A DNA stretch of 64,000 bases from DASWJZ01 sp963792885 (GTDB taxonomy: Bacteria; Pseudomonadota; Alphaproteobacteria; Rhizobiales; Afifellaceae). Numbering within the stretch: position 1 is the stretch's first letter; each line of letters begins with the position of its first letter. The position numbers and the translations under genes are program-made. The notes beneath the pieces were generated by a model. That model did no database searches. It was not told where the DNA came from and saw only the letters and a program-made list of their open reading frames with translations. This document shows positions 44,313 through 52,834 of this stretch, piece after piece. Location: NCBI GenBank assembly GCA_963792885.1, contig CAWBXX010000007.1:62001-126000 (forward strand), given 5' to 3'.

Positions 44313-44622
44313 GGGCCACGTCTCCCGGCTCGGCTTCCGGCGCCTCCCCGAAATCGCCGGCGACGAGCGCTACCAGCGCGCCGACGGCGCGCTCCGCGTC
44401 GTCGCCCTCGGCGCGGAAGTGGAGCACGGCGTTCTGCGGCGCCTTGGTCGCCATCACCTTGACGATGCTCTTGGCGTCGATCCACGGCCCTTCGGGCGAA
44501 AGCGCAAGCTCCACCCGGCTCGCGAAGGTCTTGGCAAGCTTCGTCAGCTTCACCGACGGCCGCGCGTGGAGGCCCACCGCGTGCGTCAACAGCACCGACC
44601 CCGTCATGACCTTGCCGGACAT
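44296..44622 (-). CDS. ptsH: HPr phosphocarrier protein
   Basis: The 108-residue HPr has the active-site histidine in VGLHARPSVKLTKLA and the regulatory-site region DAKSIVKVMA. A ~20-residue acidic tail (GEAPEAEPGDVAHVG) extends past the usual 85-90 residues. It would carry phosphate from the adjacent enzyme I to DhaM. It overlaps the EI gene and follows dhaM by 16 bases. Confidence 0.92.
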   Translation of the reverse strand: MSGKVMTGSVLLTHAVGLHARPSVKLTKLAKTFASRVELALSPEGPWIDAKSIVKVMATKAPQNAVLHFRAEGDDAERAVGALVALVAGDFGEAPEAEPGDVAHVGTG

Positions 44623-44638
44623 TCGCGATCCTTCGACT

Positions 44639-45043
44639 CTAAGCCGGGGAAAGTTCTTCCGCCGTACGTTTCACCACGTCGAGCGGCGCGCCGCCCGAAG
44701 CTTCCGTTGCCGCGATTACCGCACCCTCAACGATCGGCGCATTGCACACGACGACCCGTCGCGCCTTTTCGCTCGGCAGCATTTCCACCGCCATCTCGCT
44801 GTTCGTCTCCGCGCCGCCGAGATCGACGAGGATTGCGACGCCGGCTTCCGTCCAGGCGCTGTCAATGGCCTTCAGGATCGATTCGACGCTCGTCCCAAGC
44901 CCGCCCTCCGGATTGCCGCCGCAATAGGCGACGCGCACCTCGTCGCCCACCATCTGGCGGACCATGTCCGCAGTGCCCTCCGCGACGAGCGGCGAATGCG
45001 ACACGATGACGATCCCGACGTTTTTCATGGCATCGGCGCTCAC
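44639..45043 (-). CDS. dhaM: PTS-dependent dihydroxyacetone kinase phosphotransferase subunit (EIIA-Man type)
   Basis: The 134-residue DhaM is made of the EIIA domain only. IVIVSHSPLVAEGTADMV carries the phosphorylated histidine, followed by GGLGTSVESILKAI and VAILVDLGGAETNSEMA. It accepts phosphate from HPr and re-phosphorylates ADP bound to DhaL. GTG at 45043 overlaps the dhaL stop (GTGA) and has GGAAG upstream; ATG at 45028 is an alternative. Unlike the E. coli fusion, HPr and EI are separate neighbouring genes. Confidence 0.92.
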   Translation of the reverse strand: MSADAMKNVGIVIVSHSPLVAEGTADMVRQMVGDEVRVAYCGGNPEGGLGTSVESILKAIDSAWTEAGVAILVDLGGAETNSEMAVEMLPSEKARRVVVCNAPIVEGAVIAATEASGGAPLDVVKRTAEELSPA

Positions 45044-45642
45044 GCTTCCGCCACCAGCACAGCGGCGGCGGCATCGATCATCAGCGCGCTCGATCGCGCG
45101 CCGGGATCCATATGGCCGACGGAGCGCTCGCCGAGAAAGGAGGCGCGGCCGCGCGTCGCGAGCATCGGGATCGTGGCCTCCGCCGCCTGATGCGCCCGCC
45201 GTGCCACTTCGCCGATCGCGGCGTTGGCGGCAACCGCTTCCTGCACGGGAACGAGCACGTCGAGCATCGTCTTCTGGCCGACATCGGATTTGCCGCGCGC
45301 CTTGACCGCGTCGATCGCGGCCTTGAACGCCGCCGCAAAGGCAGCGCGGTCCGCAGCCTCCGGCAAGGTTTTTCCGAGCGTCATGAAGAGCGTGCCGTAG
45401 AGCGGCCCTGAGGCTCCGCCAATCTTCATCACGAGCTGCATTCCGGCCGCTTTCAGTGCCTCGGGGAGGGGTTTTCCGGCAAGCGTATCGAGATCGGCAA
45501 GCACCGCCTCGAAGCCGCGCTTCATGTTGGCGCCGTGGTCGCCGTCGCCGATCGCGCTGTCGAGTGCGGTCAACTCGTCGGCATGCGCGATCACCGTCGT
45601 AGCGACGGTCTCGATCAGGGTCCCGACGCTGCCTTTCCTCAA
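45040..45642 (-). CDS. dhaL: Dihydroxyacetone kinase, nucleotide-binding subunit
   Basis: The 200-residue DhaL shows the ADP/Mg-binding motif DSAIGDGDHGANMKRG, the GGASGPLYGTLF loop and a C-terminal DPGARSSALMIDAAA block, as in PTS-type DhaL proteins where ADP is a permanent cofactor. It overlaps the end of the ATPase gene before it by four bases and the start of dhaM by four, so transport and kinase genes form one translationally linked chain. Confidence 0.94.
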   Translation of the reverse strand: MRKGSVGTLIETVATTVIAHADELTALDSAIGDGDHGANMKRGFEAVLADLDTLAGKPLPEALKAAGMQLVMKIGGASGPLYGTLFMTLGKTLPEAADRAAFAAAFKAAIDAVKARGKSDVGQKTMLDVLVPVQEAVAANAAIGEVARRAHQAAEATIPMLATRGRASFLGERSVGHMDPGARSSALMIDAAAAVLVAEA

Positions 45643-46667
45643 GCATGGCCGCCTCCGCCGATGCGATTGCCCGACTGGTCGAAATAGAGCGGCTCCACAA
45701 GCTCCACCGTCACCGCGTCGCCCGACCTCAGCTCCGCATGCGGATCGGCGAGCGTGACGAGCTTATGTTCGCCGACAGAGAGGTGAAGGTGGCTCTGGTC
45801 ACCGAGATGCTCGATCCAATCGACCTTCGCCTGCGATTTACCGTTCAGCGCCTTGGCAATCTTGAAGTGCTCGGTGCGCGCACCGATCGTGCGCGTTCCG
45901 GCGGGGACGCCGCCGTCGGGAAGAAGCCCGGCCGGCAGGAGGTTGATCGACGGCTGGCCGAGCCGCGCCGCGACATAGAGGCTCTGCGGGCTTTCGTAGA
46001 TTTCGCGCGGCGTTCCGATCTGGATCAGCCGGCCCTCGTTCAGGATGCCGATCCGGTTCGCCATTGTCATTGCCTCGATCTGGTCATGCGTGACGTAGAG
46101 GATGGTGGCGCCGAGACTGTGCTGGATGTGCTTCAGCTCCAGCCGCATGTCGGCGCGGAGCTTGGCGTCGAGGGAGGAAAGCGGCTCGTCCATCAGATAG
46201 ACGGCGGGACGGCGCACGAGCGCGCGGCCGATCGCCACGCGCTGCATCTCGCCACCTGAAAGCCGCGTGGCGCGGTTCTCGAGCTTGCTCGAAATGCCGA
46301 GGATGTCGGCGACCCTCTCCACCCGCTCCTTGATCTCGGCCGCGCCCAGCCGGCGCGCCGGTGAGCGGAGCGGGAAGGCGAGGTTCTCGCGTACCGAAAG
46401 ATGCGGGTAGAGCGAATATTGCTGGAACACGAAGGTGACGTCGCGCGCCGCGGGCTCGATTCGCGTCACGTCGCGGCCGGCGATCGAGACGGTCCCCGAG
46501 TCCGGCCGCTCCAGGCCGGCAACGAGGCGAAGCGTCGTCGTCTTGCCGGCGCCGGTCGGCCCGAGGAGCACGACGAACTCGCCGTCCGCCACCGAAAGGT
46601 TCATGGCGTCGACGGCGACAGTCTCGCCGAAGCGCTTGGTGACGGTCTTGAGCGCGACGTCAGCCAT
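45639..46667 (-). CDS. ABC transporter ATP-binding protein (carbohydrate uptake type, second of two)
   Basis: This is a 342-residue MalK/UgpC-type ATPase. Walker A is GPTGAGKTT, the Q-loop QQYSLYPHLS, signature RLSGGEMQRVAIGRAL, Walker B YLMDEPLSSLD, and there is a C-terminal TOBE regulatory domain. It energises sugar or polyol uptake through the two permeases encoded upstream. It overlaps the first ATPase gene by eight bases. A pair of different ATPases in one importer is also seen in the rhizobial glycerol transporter (GlpS/GlpT), which supports a polyol substrate. Confidence 0.9.
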   Translation of the reverse strand: MADVALKTVTKRFGETVAVDAMNLSVADGEFVVLLGPTGAGKTTTLRLVAGLERPDSGTVSIAGRDVTRIEPAARDVTFVFQQYSLYPHLSVRENLAFPLRSPARRLGAAEIKERVERVADILGISSKLENRATRLSGGEMQRVAIGRALVRRPAVYLMDEPLSSLDAKLRADMRLELKHIQHSLGATILYVTHDQIEAMTMANRIGILNEGRLIQIGTPREIYESPQSLYVAARLGQPSINLLPAGLLPDGGVPAGTRTIGARTEHFKIAKALNGKSQAKVDWIEHLGDQSHLHLSVGEHKLVTLADPHAELRSGDAVTVELVEPLYFDQSGNRIGGGGHA

Positions 46668-47757
46668 GCGCGCCTCTGAGGCTCCGCGCCGTGTCGATGG
46701 CACGGCCGCTCGCCTTCTCGAAAAGCGACAAACGCTCGCCGCTAAAGGCGAGCCCAACGGTCTCGCCGTCGCTGACGTGGACGGCGGCGGGAACGCGCGC
46801 CTTGAGTGGTCCGTGCTCGGTGCTGATGGTGACGATCTGCGTCGTGCCGAGATATTCCGCGCCGAAGACCGAGCCCCGCAACGCCGAAGAATCGTCGAAG
46901 CGGATGTGCTCGGGGCGGACACCGAGCGCCAGTTCCGTCTCCGGCAAGTCCTCATGCACTTCCGGCACGTCGATCGTGGCGCCATTGACGCGCAGGCTCC
47001 GCGCTCCACGCTTGAGGCCCGCATGAACGGGGAGGAAGTTCATCGGCGGCGAGCCGATGAAGTCGGCGACGAACATCGAGGCCGGCTGGTCGTAGATCTC
47101 CTGCGGCGTGGCGAACTGCTCGACGACGCCGCGATTCATCACAGCGATCTTGTCCGCCATCGCCATCGCCTCGAGCTGGTCGTGGGTGACGTAGACGGTG
47201 GTCGCGCCGATGCGGTTGTGCAATTCGCGCAGCTCGTGAACCATCAGGTCGCGGAACTCCGTGTCGAGCGTGCCGAGCGGCTCGTCCATCAGGAACACCT
47301 TCGGCCGCCGCACGATGGCGCGGCCGAGCGCGACACGCTGGCGGTCGCCGCCGGCAAGCCCTGAGATCGAGCGGTCGAGAATGTGGTCGATCCGAAGAAG
47401 CCGCGCCGTCTCCTCCACGCGCGCCTTGATGTCGGCGCGCGGCATCCCCTGGCAGACGAGCGGGAAGGCGATGTTCTTCCTGACGTTCATGTGGGAGTAG
47501 AGCGCGAAGAGCTGGAACACGAAGGCGATGTCGCGCTCCGCCGCGCGCTTGAAGGTAACGTCCTCCCCGTCAAGCAGGATGCGCCCGGAGGTCGGCAGCT
47601 CCAGCCCGGCTATCATCCGAAGCGTCGTCGTCTTGCCGCAGCCCGACGGGCCGAGCATGACGAAGAACTCGCCGTTCGCGACCGTCAGGTTGGAATCCTT
47701 GACGGCGACGAAATCGCCGAACTGCTTGCGGAGGTTCTCGACGCGGATCTCGGCCAT
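46660..47757 (-). CDS. ABC transporter ATP-binding protein (first of two, atypical signature)
   Basis: This is a 365-residue MalK-type ATPase with Walker A GPSGCGKTT, Q-loop FQLFALYSHMN, Walker B FLMDEPLGTLD, H-loop VTHDQLEAM and a TOBE-type C-terminal domain. The ABC signature reads LAGGDRQRVALGRA, not the usual LSGGQ, so this subunit may form a weak or silent ATP site when paired with the second ATPase, whose signature is intact. It follows the small membrane gene by four bases. Confidence 0.9.
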   Translation of the reverse strand: MAEIRVENLRKQFGDFVAVKDSNLTVANGEFFVMLGPSGCGKTTTLRMIAGLELPTSGRILLDGEDVTFKRAAERDIAFVFQLFALYSHMNVRKNIAFPLVCQGMPRADIKARVEETARLLRIDHILDRSISGLAGGDRQRVALGRAIVRRPKVFLMDEPLGTLDTEFRDLMVHELRELHNRIGATTVYVTHDQLEAMAMADKIAVMNRGVVEQFATPQEIYDQPASMFVADFIGSPPMNFLPVHAGLKRGARSLRVNGATIDVPEVHEDLPETELALGVRPEHIRFDDSSALRGSVFGAEYLGTTQIVTISTEHGPLKARVPAAVHVSDGETVGLAFSGERLSLFEKASGRAIDTARSLRGAHG

Positions 47758-47761
47758 CGCG

Positions 47762-47986
47762 CTAGTCCGGGAAATGGCTGACGATGACGAACATCGCGGT
47801 GCCGGCGAGAATGGTGACGAAGGAATAGGTGAAGAGAGAGATCGCCAGCGGCTGCATCAGCATGATGACGCCGGCGGCGATCACGATGGTCGCGATCCCC
47901 TCCCATGGCCCGCGCCGCAGCCGCATCAGGCGCGTCAGGAGCGACTGGCGGTCGGGAGGGCGAACGCTCTCTTCGGGCATGCTCAT
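47762..47986 (-). CDS. Small two-helix membrane protein of the ABC operon
   Basis: The 74-residue protein has two hydrophobic helices (IATIVIAAGVIMLMQPLAI; FTYSFVTILAGTAMFVIVS) after a basic N-terminus. It sits between the permease and ATPase genes, with ATGA overlap to the permease, the place where rhizobial glycerol-transporter operons also carry a small membrane protein (GlpU). Sequence similarity to that protein could not be verified. Probably an accessory transporter subunit. Confidence 0.6.
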   Translation of the reverse strand: MSMPEESVRPPDRQSLLTRLMRLRRGPWEGIATIVIAAGVIMLMQPLAISLFTYSFVTILAGTAMFVIVSHFPD

Positions 47987-48936
47987 TTGCGAACTGCCCC
48001 AAAAGTGATGCCGCGCAGGAGATGCTTCCTGAGCAGGATCGTGAAGACGCAGATCGGGATCAGGAAAAGCGTCGTCCCGGCCGCGACCGCCGGCCAGTCC
48101 TGCCCGCCTTCGCCGATGATGAAGGGGATGAAGGGCGGCATGGTCTGCGCCTCGCCTGAGGTGAGAAGCACGGCGAAGGCGTATTCGTTCCAGGCGAAGA
48201 TCAGGCAGAAGATCGCAGTCGCCGCGATGCCTGTCGTCGCCTGCGGCAGCACCACCTTGATGAAGGCCTGTAGGCGCGAATAACCGTCGATCATCGCCGC
48301 TTCTTCGTATTCGCGCGGGATCTCGTCGATGAAGCCCTTCAGGAGCCAGACCGCGAGCGACACGTTCACGGCGGTGTAGAGCAGGATCATGCCGATCTTG
48401 GAGTCGGTCAGGCCCACCTCGCGGTACATCAGGTAGATCGGGATCGCGACCGCGATCGGCGGCATCATACGCGTCGACAGGATGAAGAAGAGAAGGTCGT
48501 CCTTGAGTGGCACCTTGAAGCGCGAGAATCCATAGGCCGCCAGTACGCCGAGGAAGACGGCGAGGAAGGTCGAGCCGAAGGCGATGATGATGGAGTTGGT
48601 GAAGCGCCCGACGACGTTCGACGGCCCGGCGATCACCATGTTCCGCAAGCGCACCAGCTTGTCGTACCAGGCGGTCGCGGGCGGCAGGCTGGCCATATAT
48701 TCAGGCGTCTGCCGCGTGCGCGTCGTGAACAGGTTGACGTAGCCCTCAAGCGACGGGCTGAATAGCACTTTCGGCGGATAGGCGATCGAGTCGGGCGGCG
48801 TTTTGATGCTCGTGGCCACGATCCACAAAAGCGGGATGATGGTGATCAGCGCGTAGACGATCACGATCGCCGCTGCGACGCGCTTGGCAAGCGGCGTTGG
48901 CTCGACGACCGAATGGGCGGCTGTGGCGGCGCTCAT
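47983..48936 (-). CDS. ABC transporter permease (MalG type)
   Basis: The 317-residue inner-membrane permease has six helices. The ATPase-contact loop is EYEEAAMIDGYSRLQAFIKVVLP (EAA motif), and the end is FTILLRKHLLRGITFGAVRK as in MalG-type subunits. It would form the translocation channel with the MalF-type permease upstream. ATG at 48936 is used. A repeat-containing 181-base gap separates it from that permease gene. Confidence 0.92.
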   Translation of the reverse strand: MSAATAAHSVVEPTPLAKRVAAAIVIVYALITIIPLLWIVATSIKTPPDSIAYPPKVLFSPSLEGYVNLFTTRTRQTPEYMASLPPATAWYDKLVRLRNMVIAGPSNVVGRFTNSIIIAFGSTFLAVFLGVLAAYGFSRFKVPLKDDLLFFILSTRMMPPIAVAIPIYLMYREVGLTDSKIGMILLYTAVNVSLAVWLLKGFIDEIPREYEEAAMIDGYSRLQAFIKVVLPQATTGIAATAIFCLIFAWNEYAFAVLLTSGEAQTMPPFIPFIIGEGGQDWPAVAAGTTLFLIPICVFTILLRKHLLRGITFGAVRK

Positions 48937-48949
48937 CGGACGCTCCCAA

Positions 48950-49086
48950 CCCTCTCCCGGGGGGAGAGGGTGCCCGCGAAGCGGGCGGGTGAGGGGGTAC
49001 GACGCGGACGGGCGCGCGCCATCTTTTTCACGCCGCATCCCCTCATCCGGCTGCTCCGCAGCCACCTTCTCCCCATGGGAGAAGGG
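48950..49086. repeat. Dispersed intergenic repeat with paired palindromes
   Basis: CCCTCTCCC (48950-48958) pairs with GGGAGAGGG (48962-48970), and CCTTCTCCC (49065-49073) pairs with GGGAGAAGG (49077-49085). Between them are GTGAGGGGG and CCCCTCATCCGGCTGC blocks. This composite is common between genes of Rhizobiales. Here it lies inside an operon, between two permease genes, and may fold as RNA hairpins. Confidence 0.8.
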
Positions 49087-49117
49087 ACGCCGCGCGGCGT
49101 TCTGCTGCGAGCGGCGC

Positions 49118-50080
49118 TCATCGCTGCTTCACCCGGTTCAGCGCCTTCACATAGATGTTGGCGAGGCCGAAGACGGTGACGAAGAGAATGATGGCGAAGG
49201 CGGAGGAGTAGCCGGTCTTCCAGCTCTCGAAAGCCTCGCGCTTCAGCGTGATGGATGCGAGCTCGGTGACGGAGCCGGGGCCGCCTCCGGTCAGGAGGTT
49301 CACCATGTCGAACATCTTGAAGTTCTCGATGCCGCGGAAAAGCACCGCGAGCATGATGAAGGGCAGGGCCATGGGCAGGGTGATGGACCAGAACTGGCGC
49401 AGCGGCGAAGCGCGGTCCACCTCCGCAGCCTCGTAGATGTCGTCGGGGATCGAGCGCAGCCCCGCGAGGCAGATCAGCATCACGTAAGGCGTCCACATCC
49501 ACACGTCGACGATCACGATCGCCCATGGCGCGAGGGAGACTTCGCCGAGCATCTGGAACGACTGCGGATCGACGCCCGTCAGAAAGGAAACCGCGTAATT
49601 GAAAAGCCCGATCTGCGGCTGATAGAGGAACTTCCAGAAATTTCCGACCACCGCCGGCGACAGCATCATCGGGATCAGGATCACCGTGGTCCAGAAGCCG
49701 TGCCCGCGGAACTTTCGGTCGATCAGGTAGGCGAGTCCGAAGCCGATCAGCGTCTCGAACACGATCGTCCAGATGACGAAATGGGCGGTCACCTGCATCC
49801 CGTACCAGATGTCGGAATCGTTCAGGATGCGCTCGTAGAAGCGTAGTCCGATGTTCTTGATCTCCGCGTTCGGCCGGTTCGCGCGGTAGTCGGTGAACGA
49901 GAGATAGATCGTCCAGATCAGCGGAAAGATATTGATCGCAAGGAGCAGGAGGATCGTCGGAGCGATGAAGAGCCACGCAAGCACGCGGTCGGAAAGACCG
50001 CGAAGGCGTCTCGCCACCTCAGCCGGTGTCCTAGCGGCGGCGCGATCGGCCAAAAAGACCTTGACGGAGGAATCGCTCAT
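49118..50080 (-). CDS. ABC transporter permease (MalF type)
   Basis: The 320-residue inner-membrane protein has six helices and a binding-protein-dependent transport domain. The EAA loop is IYEAAEVDRASPLRQFWSITLP and the start is WLFIAPTILLLLAINIFPLIW, typical of sugar permeases. It pairs with the MalG-type subunit. It is preceded by a strong RNA hairpin after the binding-protein gene. Confidence 0.92.
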   Translation of the reverse strand: MSDSSVKVFLADRAAARTPAEVARRLRGLSDRVLAWLFIAPTILLLLAINIFPLIWTIYLSFTDYRANRPNAEIKNIGLRFYERILNDSDIWYGMQVTAHFVIWTIVFETLIGFGLAYLIDRKFRGHGFWTTVILIPMMLSPAVVGNFWKFLYQPQIGLFNYAVSFLTGVDPQSFQMLGEVSLAPWAIVIVDVWMWTPYVMLICLAGLRSIPDDIYEAAEVDRASPLRQFWSITLPMALPFIMLAVLFRGIENFKMFDMVNLLTGGGPGSVTELASITLKREAFESWKTGYSSAFAIILFVTVFGLANIYVKALNRVKQR

Positions 50081-50116
50081 TACCGGTGATCCTGCCGTTC
50101 CAGGTGGCTTGAAGGA

Positions 50117-50146
50117 AGCCCCTCCCGAAGCAGTCCGGGAGGGGCT
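50117..50146 (-). terminator. Strong hairpin between binding-protein and permease genes
   Basis: AGCCCCTCCCG (50117-50127) and CGGGAGGGGCT (50136-50146) form a perfect 11-bp stem with an 8-base loop. It lies right after the binding-protein stop codon. On the minus strand no T run follows, so it probably stabilises the 5' part of the transcript or attenuates read-through, raising binding-protein levels above those of the permeases. Confidence 0.7.
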
Positions 50147-50163
50147 GTTTTAGTCAGGCGAGC

Positions 50164-51495
50164 CTAGATCTTGCCGGCGTCCTGGAAGACTTCCGTCCAG
50201 TCCTTGACCAGCGAGTCGAGCGCTTCCTTGGCCGTGCCCTGATCGGCGACGACATAGTCGTGGACGCGCTTCTGCATCGCCTGGAGCAGCTCTGCGTAGG
50301 CCGGGTCGGCCCAGAAGTCCTGCACGATGGCCATCGAGTCGAGGAACGGCTGGGCATACGGCGCGCTGTTCAGGAACGCCGGATCCTGGAGCGCCGACGT
50401 GGCGCAGGAGAATCCGCCGAGCTGCATCCACTTGGCCTGCACATCCTTCCCGGCGAACCATTTGATGTAGGCGAGCGCACCATCCATGTTGTCGGTGTTG
50501 GCGAGGACCGAGATGCCCTGGCCGCCGAGCTGGGCGAAGTGACCGTCCGGGCCGGCCGGATTGGCGAAGAAGCCGATCTTGTCGCCGCCGACGTTCGGGT
50601 CCTTATAGAGGCCGGGCCACGTGAACGCGAAGTTCATGTGCAGCGCGACCTGGCCGGATTTGAACGCGTCGGCGGATTCACCCATGTAGACGTTCGACGC
50701 GCCGGGCGGCGTGCAGCACTTGTAGAGCTCCTTGTAGAACTCAAGGCCCTTCACCGCTTCGGCGGAGTTGACGAAGCCTTCCATATCGTAGGGCTTGTCG
50801 GGGTTCTGGTACTTGAAGCCGTAGTCGTAGAGGACGTTCGTCACGCCCATCGTGATGCCTTCCGAGCCGCGCTCCGTATAGATGGAGGCGCCGTAGACGG
50901 TCTTGCCGTCGATCTCGCGGCCTTGGAAGAACTCCGCGATCTGCTTCAGCTGGTCGTAGGTCTCGGGCGGGCCGAGCTCCCAGCCATACTTGTCCTTGAA
51001 TTCCTTCTGCAGCTCCGGACGCTCGAACCAGTCCTTGCGGTAGGTCCAGCCAACGACGTCGCCCATGGCCGGAAGCGCCCAATAGTTCGGCGTGTTCTTC
51101 GGCCACTCGGAATAGCCGACGACGGTCGCCGGCATGAAGTCGTCCATCGAGATGCCGTTCTTGTCGAAGAAGTCGTTCAGCTTGACGTAGTAGCCGTTTT
51201 CCGCCGAGCCGCCGATCCACTGGCTGTCGCCGATGATGAGATCGCAGAGCGTGCCGTGCGAATTGAGCTCGTTCAGGAAGCGGTCGGCGTAGCTCGTCCA
51301 CGGCACGAACTCGAACTTCATGGTGGTGCCGGTTGCGGCGGTGAAGTCCTTGGAGAGTTCCACCAGCGCGTTGGCCGGATCCCAGGCGGCCCAGCAGAGC
51401 GTGAGCTCTCCCTGTGCGTGCGCCGTGCCCGCGACAGCGCCGGAAATGAGCCCCGCCGACAGAACGGCAAGAGCCCCGCGATGCAGTCCCTTCAT
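50164..51495 (-). CDS. ABC transporter substrate-binding protein (carbohydrate/polyol, family 1)
   Basis: The 443-residue periplasmic protein has a signal peptide (residues 1-27, ending GTAHAQ). The two-lobed family 1 binding-protein fold shows LTLCWAAWDPANALVELSKDF, CDLIIGDSQWIGG, WALPAMGDVVGWTYRKD and HMNFAFTWPGLY. The start at 51495 follows AGGAGGG. It is the first gene of the leftward operon that ends in dhaK. The kinase partners suggest a compound leading to dihydroxyacetone (glycerol, dihydroxyacetone or a related polyol), but the ligand is not provable from sequence. Confidence 0.9.
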   Translation of the reverse strand: MKGLHRGALAVLSAGLISGAVAGTAHAQGELTLCWAAWDPANALVELSKDFTAATGTTMKFEFVPWTSYADRFLNELNSHGTLCDLIIGDSQWIGGSAENGYYVKLNDFFDKNGISMDDFMPATVVGYSEWPKNTPNYWALPAMGDVVGWTYRKDWFERPELQKEFKDKYGWELGPPETYDQLKQIAEFFQGREIDGKTVYGASIYTERGSEGITMGVTNVLYDYGFKYQNPDKPYDMEGFVNSAEAVKGLEFYKELYKCCTPPGASNVYMGESADAFKSGQVALHMNFAFTWPGLYKDPNVGGDKIGFFANPAGPDGHFAQLGGQGISVLANTDNMDGALAYIKWFAGKDVQAKWMQLGGFSCATSALQDPAFLNSAPYAQPFLDSMAIVQDFWADPAYAELLQAMQKRVHDYVVADQGTAKEALDSLVKDWTEVFQDAGKI

Positions 51496-51888
51496 GCTTA
51501 CCCTCCTAGCGTTTCCATGCGGCGACCCGCCTGCATGCCCACGGCCGCGCACCGGCCAATCAGTTGTCGGCTCAGCGAGCCGATGTTTAGTTGTTTTGTT
51601 TAGTAGAGGTGATTTTACTGAACTCAGCAAGCGCAAATTCATGCTGCAACGCAGCAGAAATCCGTCAGTATGGCTGACTTACCGGCTGGCCGGCTTTGTT
51701 TAGTGATGTTCGTCACGCGGTCGCCTGGCCTGCTCTTGGCGAGACGATCCGCGCCTCTCGACGACCCGGATTGCTCGCCAGAAAGCACCGCAAGCGGAGA
51801 CAACCAAAGGTCGATAAACGTTTGACCAGGACTGGCGGAATCTCAATCTGCACACGCTAAGGATGTGGCGTAAGGTGGGGGCAGTAGA
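51496..51888. promoter_or_regulatory. Regulatory region between the ABC/dha operon and a divergent small gene
   Basis: The 393 bases are AT-richer than the surroundings and hold no convincing gene. The heptamer TGTTTAG occurs three times (51584-51590, 51597-51603, 51697-51703), the first two 13 bases apart. These may be operator half-sites for the operon regulator. Promoters in both directions should be here; I cannot assign -35/-10 boxes with confidence. Confidence 0.4.
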
Positions 51889-52212
51889 GTGACCAGGTAC
51901 TTCTTGTTATTGCTTCCGATTGTTGCGCCGCTGACGTTCGCCACACCTGCTTCAGCGCAGGCGTGGTACATGTTCGGCGGCACCTATGACTGTATCGGGC
52001 AGTCTATTGGCAGGGATGTGGTGAAGTTGAACTGCAGGCAGGAGCAGAGGCGCGCCAACCGCATCTACACGCTGACTCCGAGCTTCACGATCCGCGGACC
52101 GGTCGCGCGACAATACCTGGGCAAGCACACGGATTGCCGCCAGGTCGACGCCAGCGAGTCGAAGTCGAAACAGCCCTTCGTGGACTGTCCCGGAATTCCC
52201 AAATGGTGGTAG
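51889..52212 (+). CDS. Secreted small cysteine-containing protein
   Basis: The 107-residue product (GTG start) has a signal peptide (MTRYFLLLLPIVAPLTFATP, cleavage after ASAQ) and a mature part with four cysteines (TYDCIGQ, LNCRQEQ, HTDCRQV, FVDCPG), which could form two disulfides. I recognise no family. It ends six bases before the stop of ureG, tail to tail. Confidence 0.55.
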   Translation: MTRYFLLLLPIVAPLTFATPASAQAWYMFGGTYDCIGQSIGRDVVKLNCRQEQRRANRIYTLTPSFTIRGPVARQYLGKHTDCRQVDASESKSKQPFVDCPGIPKWW

Positions 52213-52218
52213 CGGCGC

Positions 52219-52834
52219 TTAGCGCGCGAGCCCGCCGGCCGCCTCGATGAACGCGACGATGCGGTCGAGCCCGACGCGGCGGCGCATGTCCGCGAAGACA
52301 TAGGGTCGTTCGCCGCGCATTCTTTTCGTGTCCGCTTCCATCACGTCGAGGTCGGCGCCGACATGCGGCGCAAGGTCGATCTTGTTGACGATCAGGAGGT
52401 CGGAGCGGGTGATGCCGGGGCCGCCTTTGCGCGGCACCTTCTCGCCGCCGGCGACGTCGATGACGTAGAGGGTGATGTCGGCGAGCTCCGGCGAGAAGGT
52501 CGCGGCGAGGTTGTCGCCGCCCGAATTCGATGAAGACGATGTCGAGATCGGGAAAGCGCGCGCGCATCTCCGCGATCGCCTGCAGATTGATCGAGGCGTC
52601 TTCGCGGATCGCGGTGTGCGGACAGCCGCCGGTCTCGACGCCGAGGATGCGCTCCTCGGGAAGCGCCTGCACGCGGTTCAGGATCAGCGCGTCTTCCTTC
52701 GTGTAGATGTCGTTGGTGACGACGGCGACGGAATAGCGCTCGCGCATCGCCTTGCAGAGCATCTCCGTCAGCGTGGTCTTGCCGGCGCCGACCGGCCCGC
52801 CGATCCCGACCCGCAGGGGTCCATTTGCGCTCAC
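52219..52834 (-). CDS. ureG: Urease accessory GTPase UreG, one frameshift
   Basis: UreG is the SIMIBI GTPase that drives nickel delivery to urease. GIGGPVGAGKTTLTEMLC is the P-loop, VVTNDIYTKEDA and VETGGCPHTAIREDAS the nickel/Cys-Pro-His region, and LLIVNKIDLAP the guanine-specificity motif. An extra T in GAATTC near 52527 breaks the frame at IESGGDNLA; removing it gives about 204 residues. GTG start overlaps the ureF stop (GTGA). Last gene of the urease operon. Confidence 0.93.
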
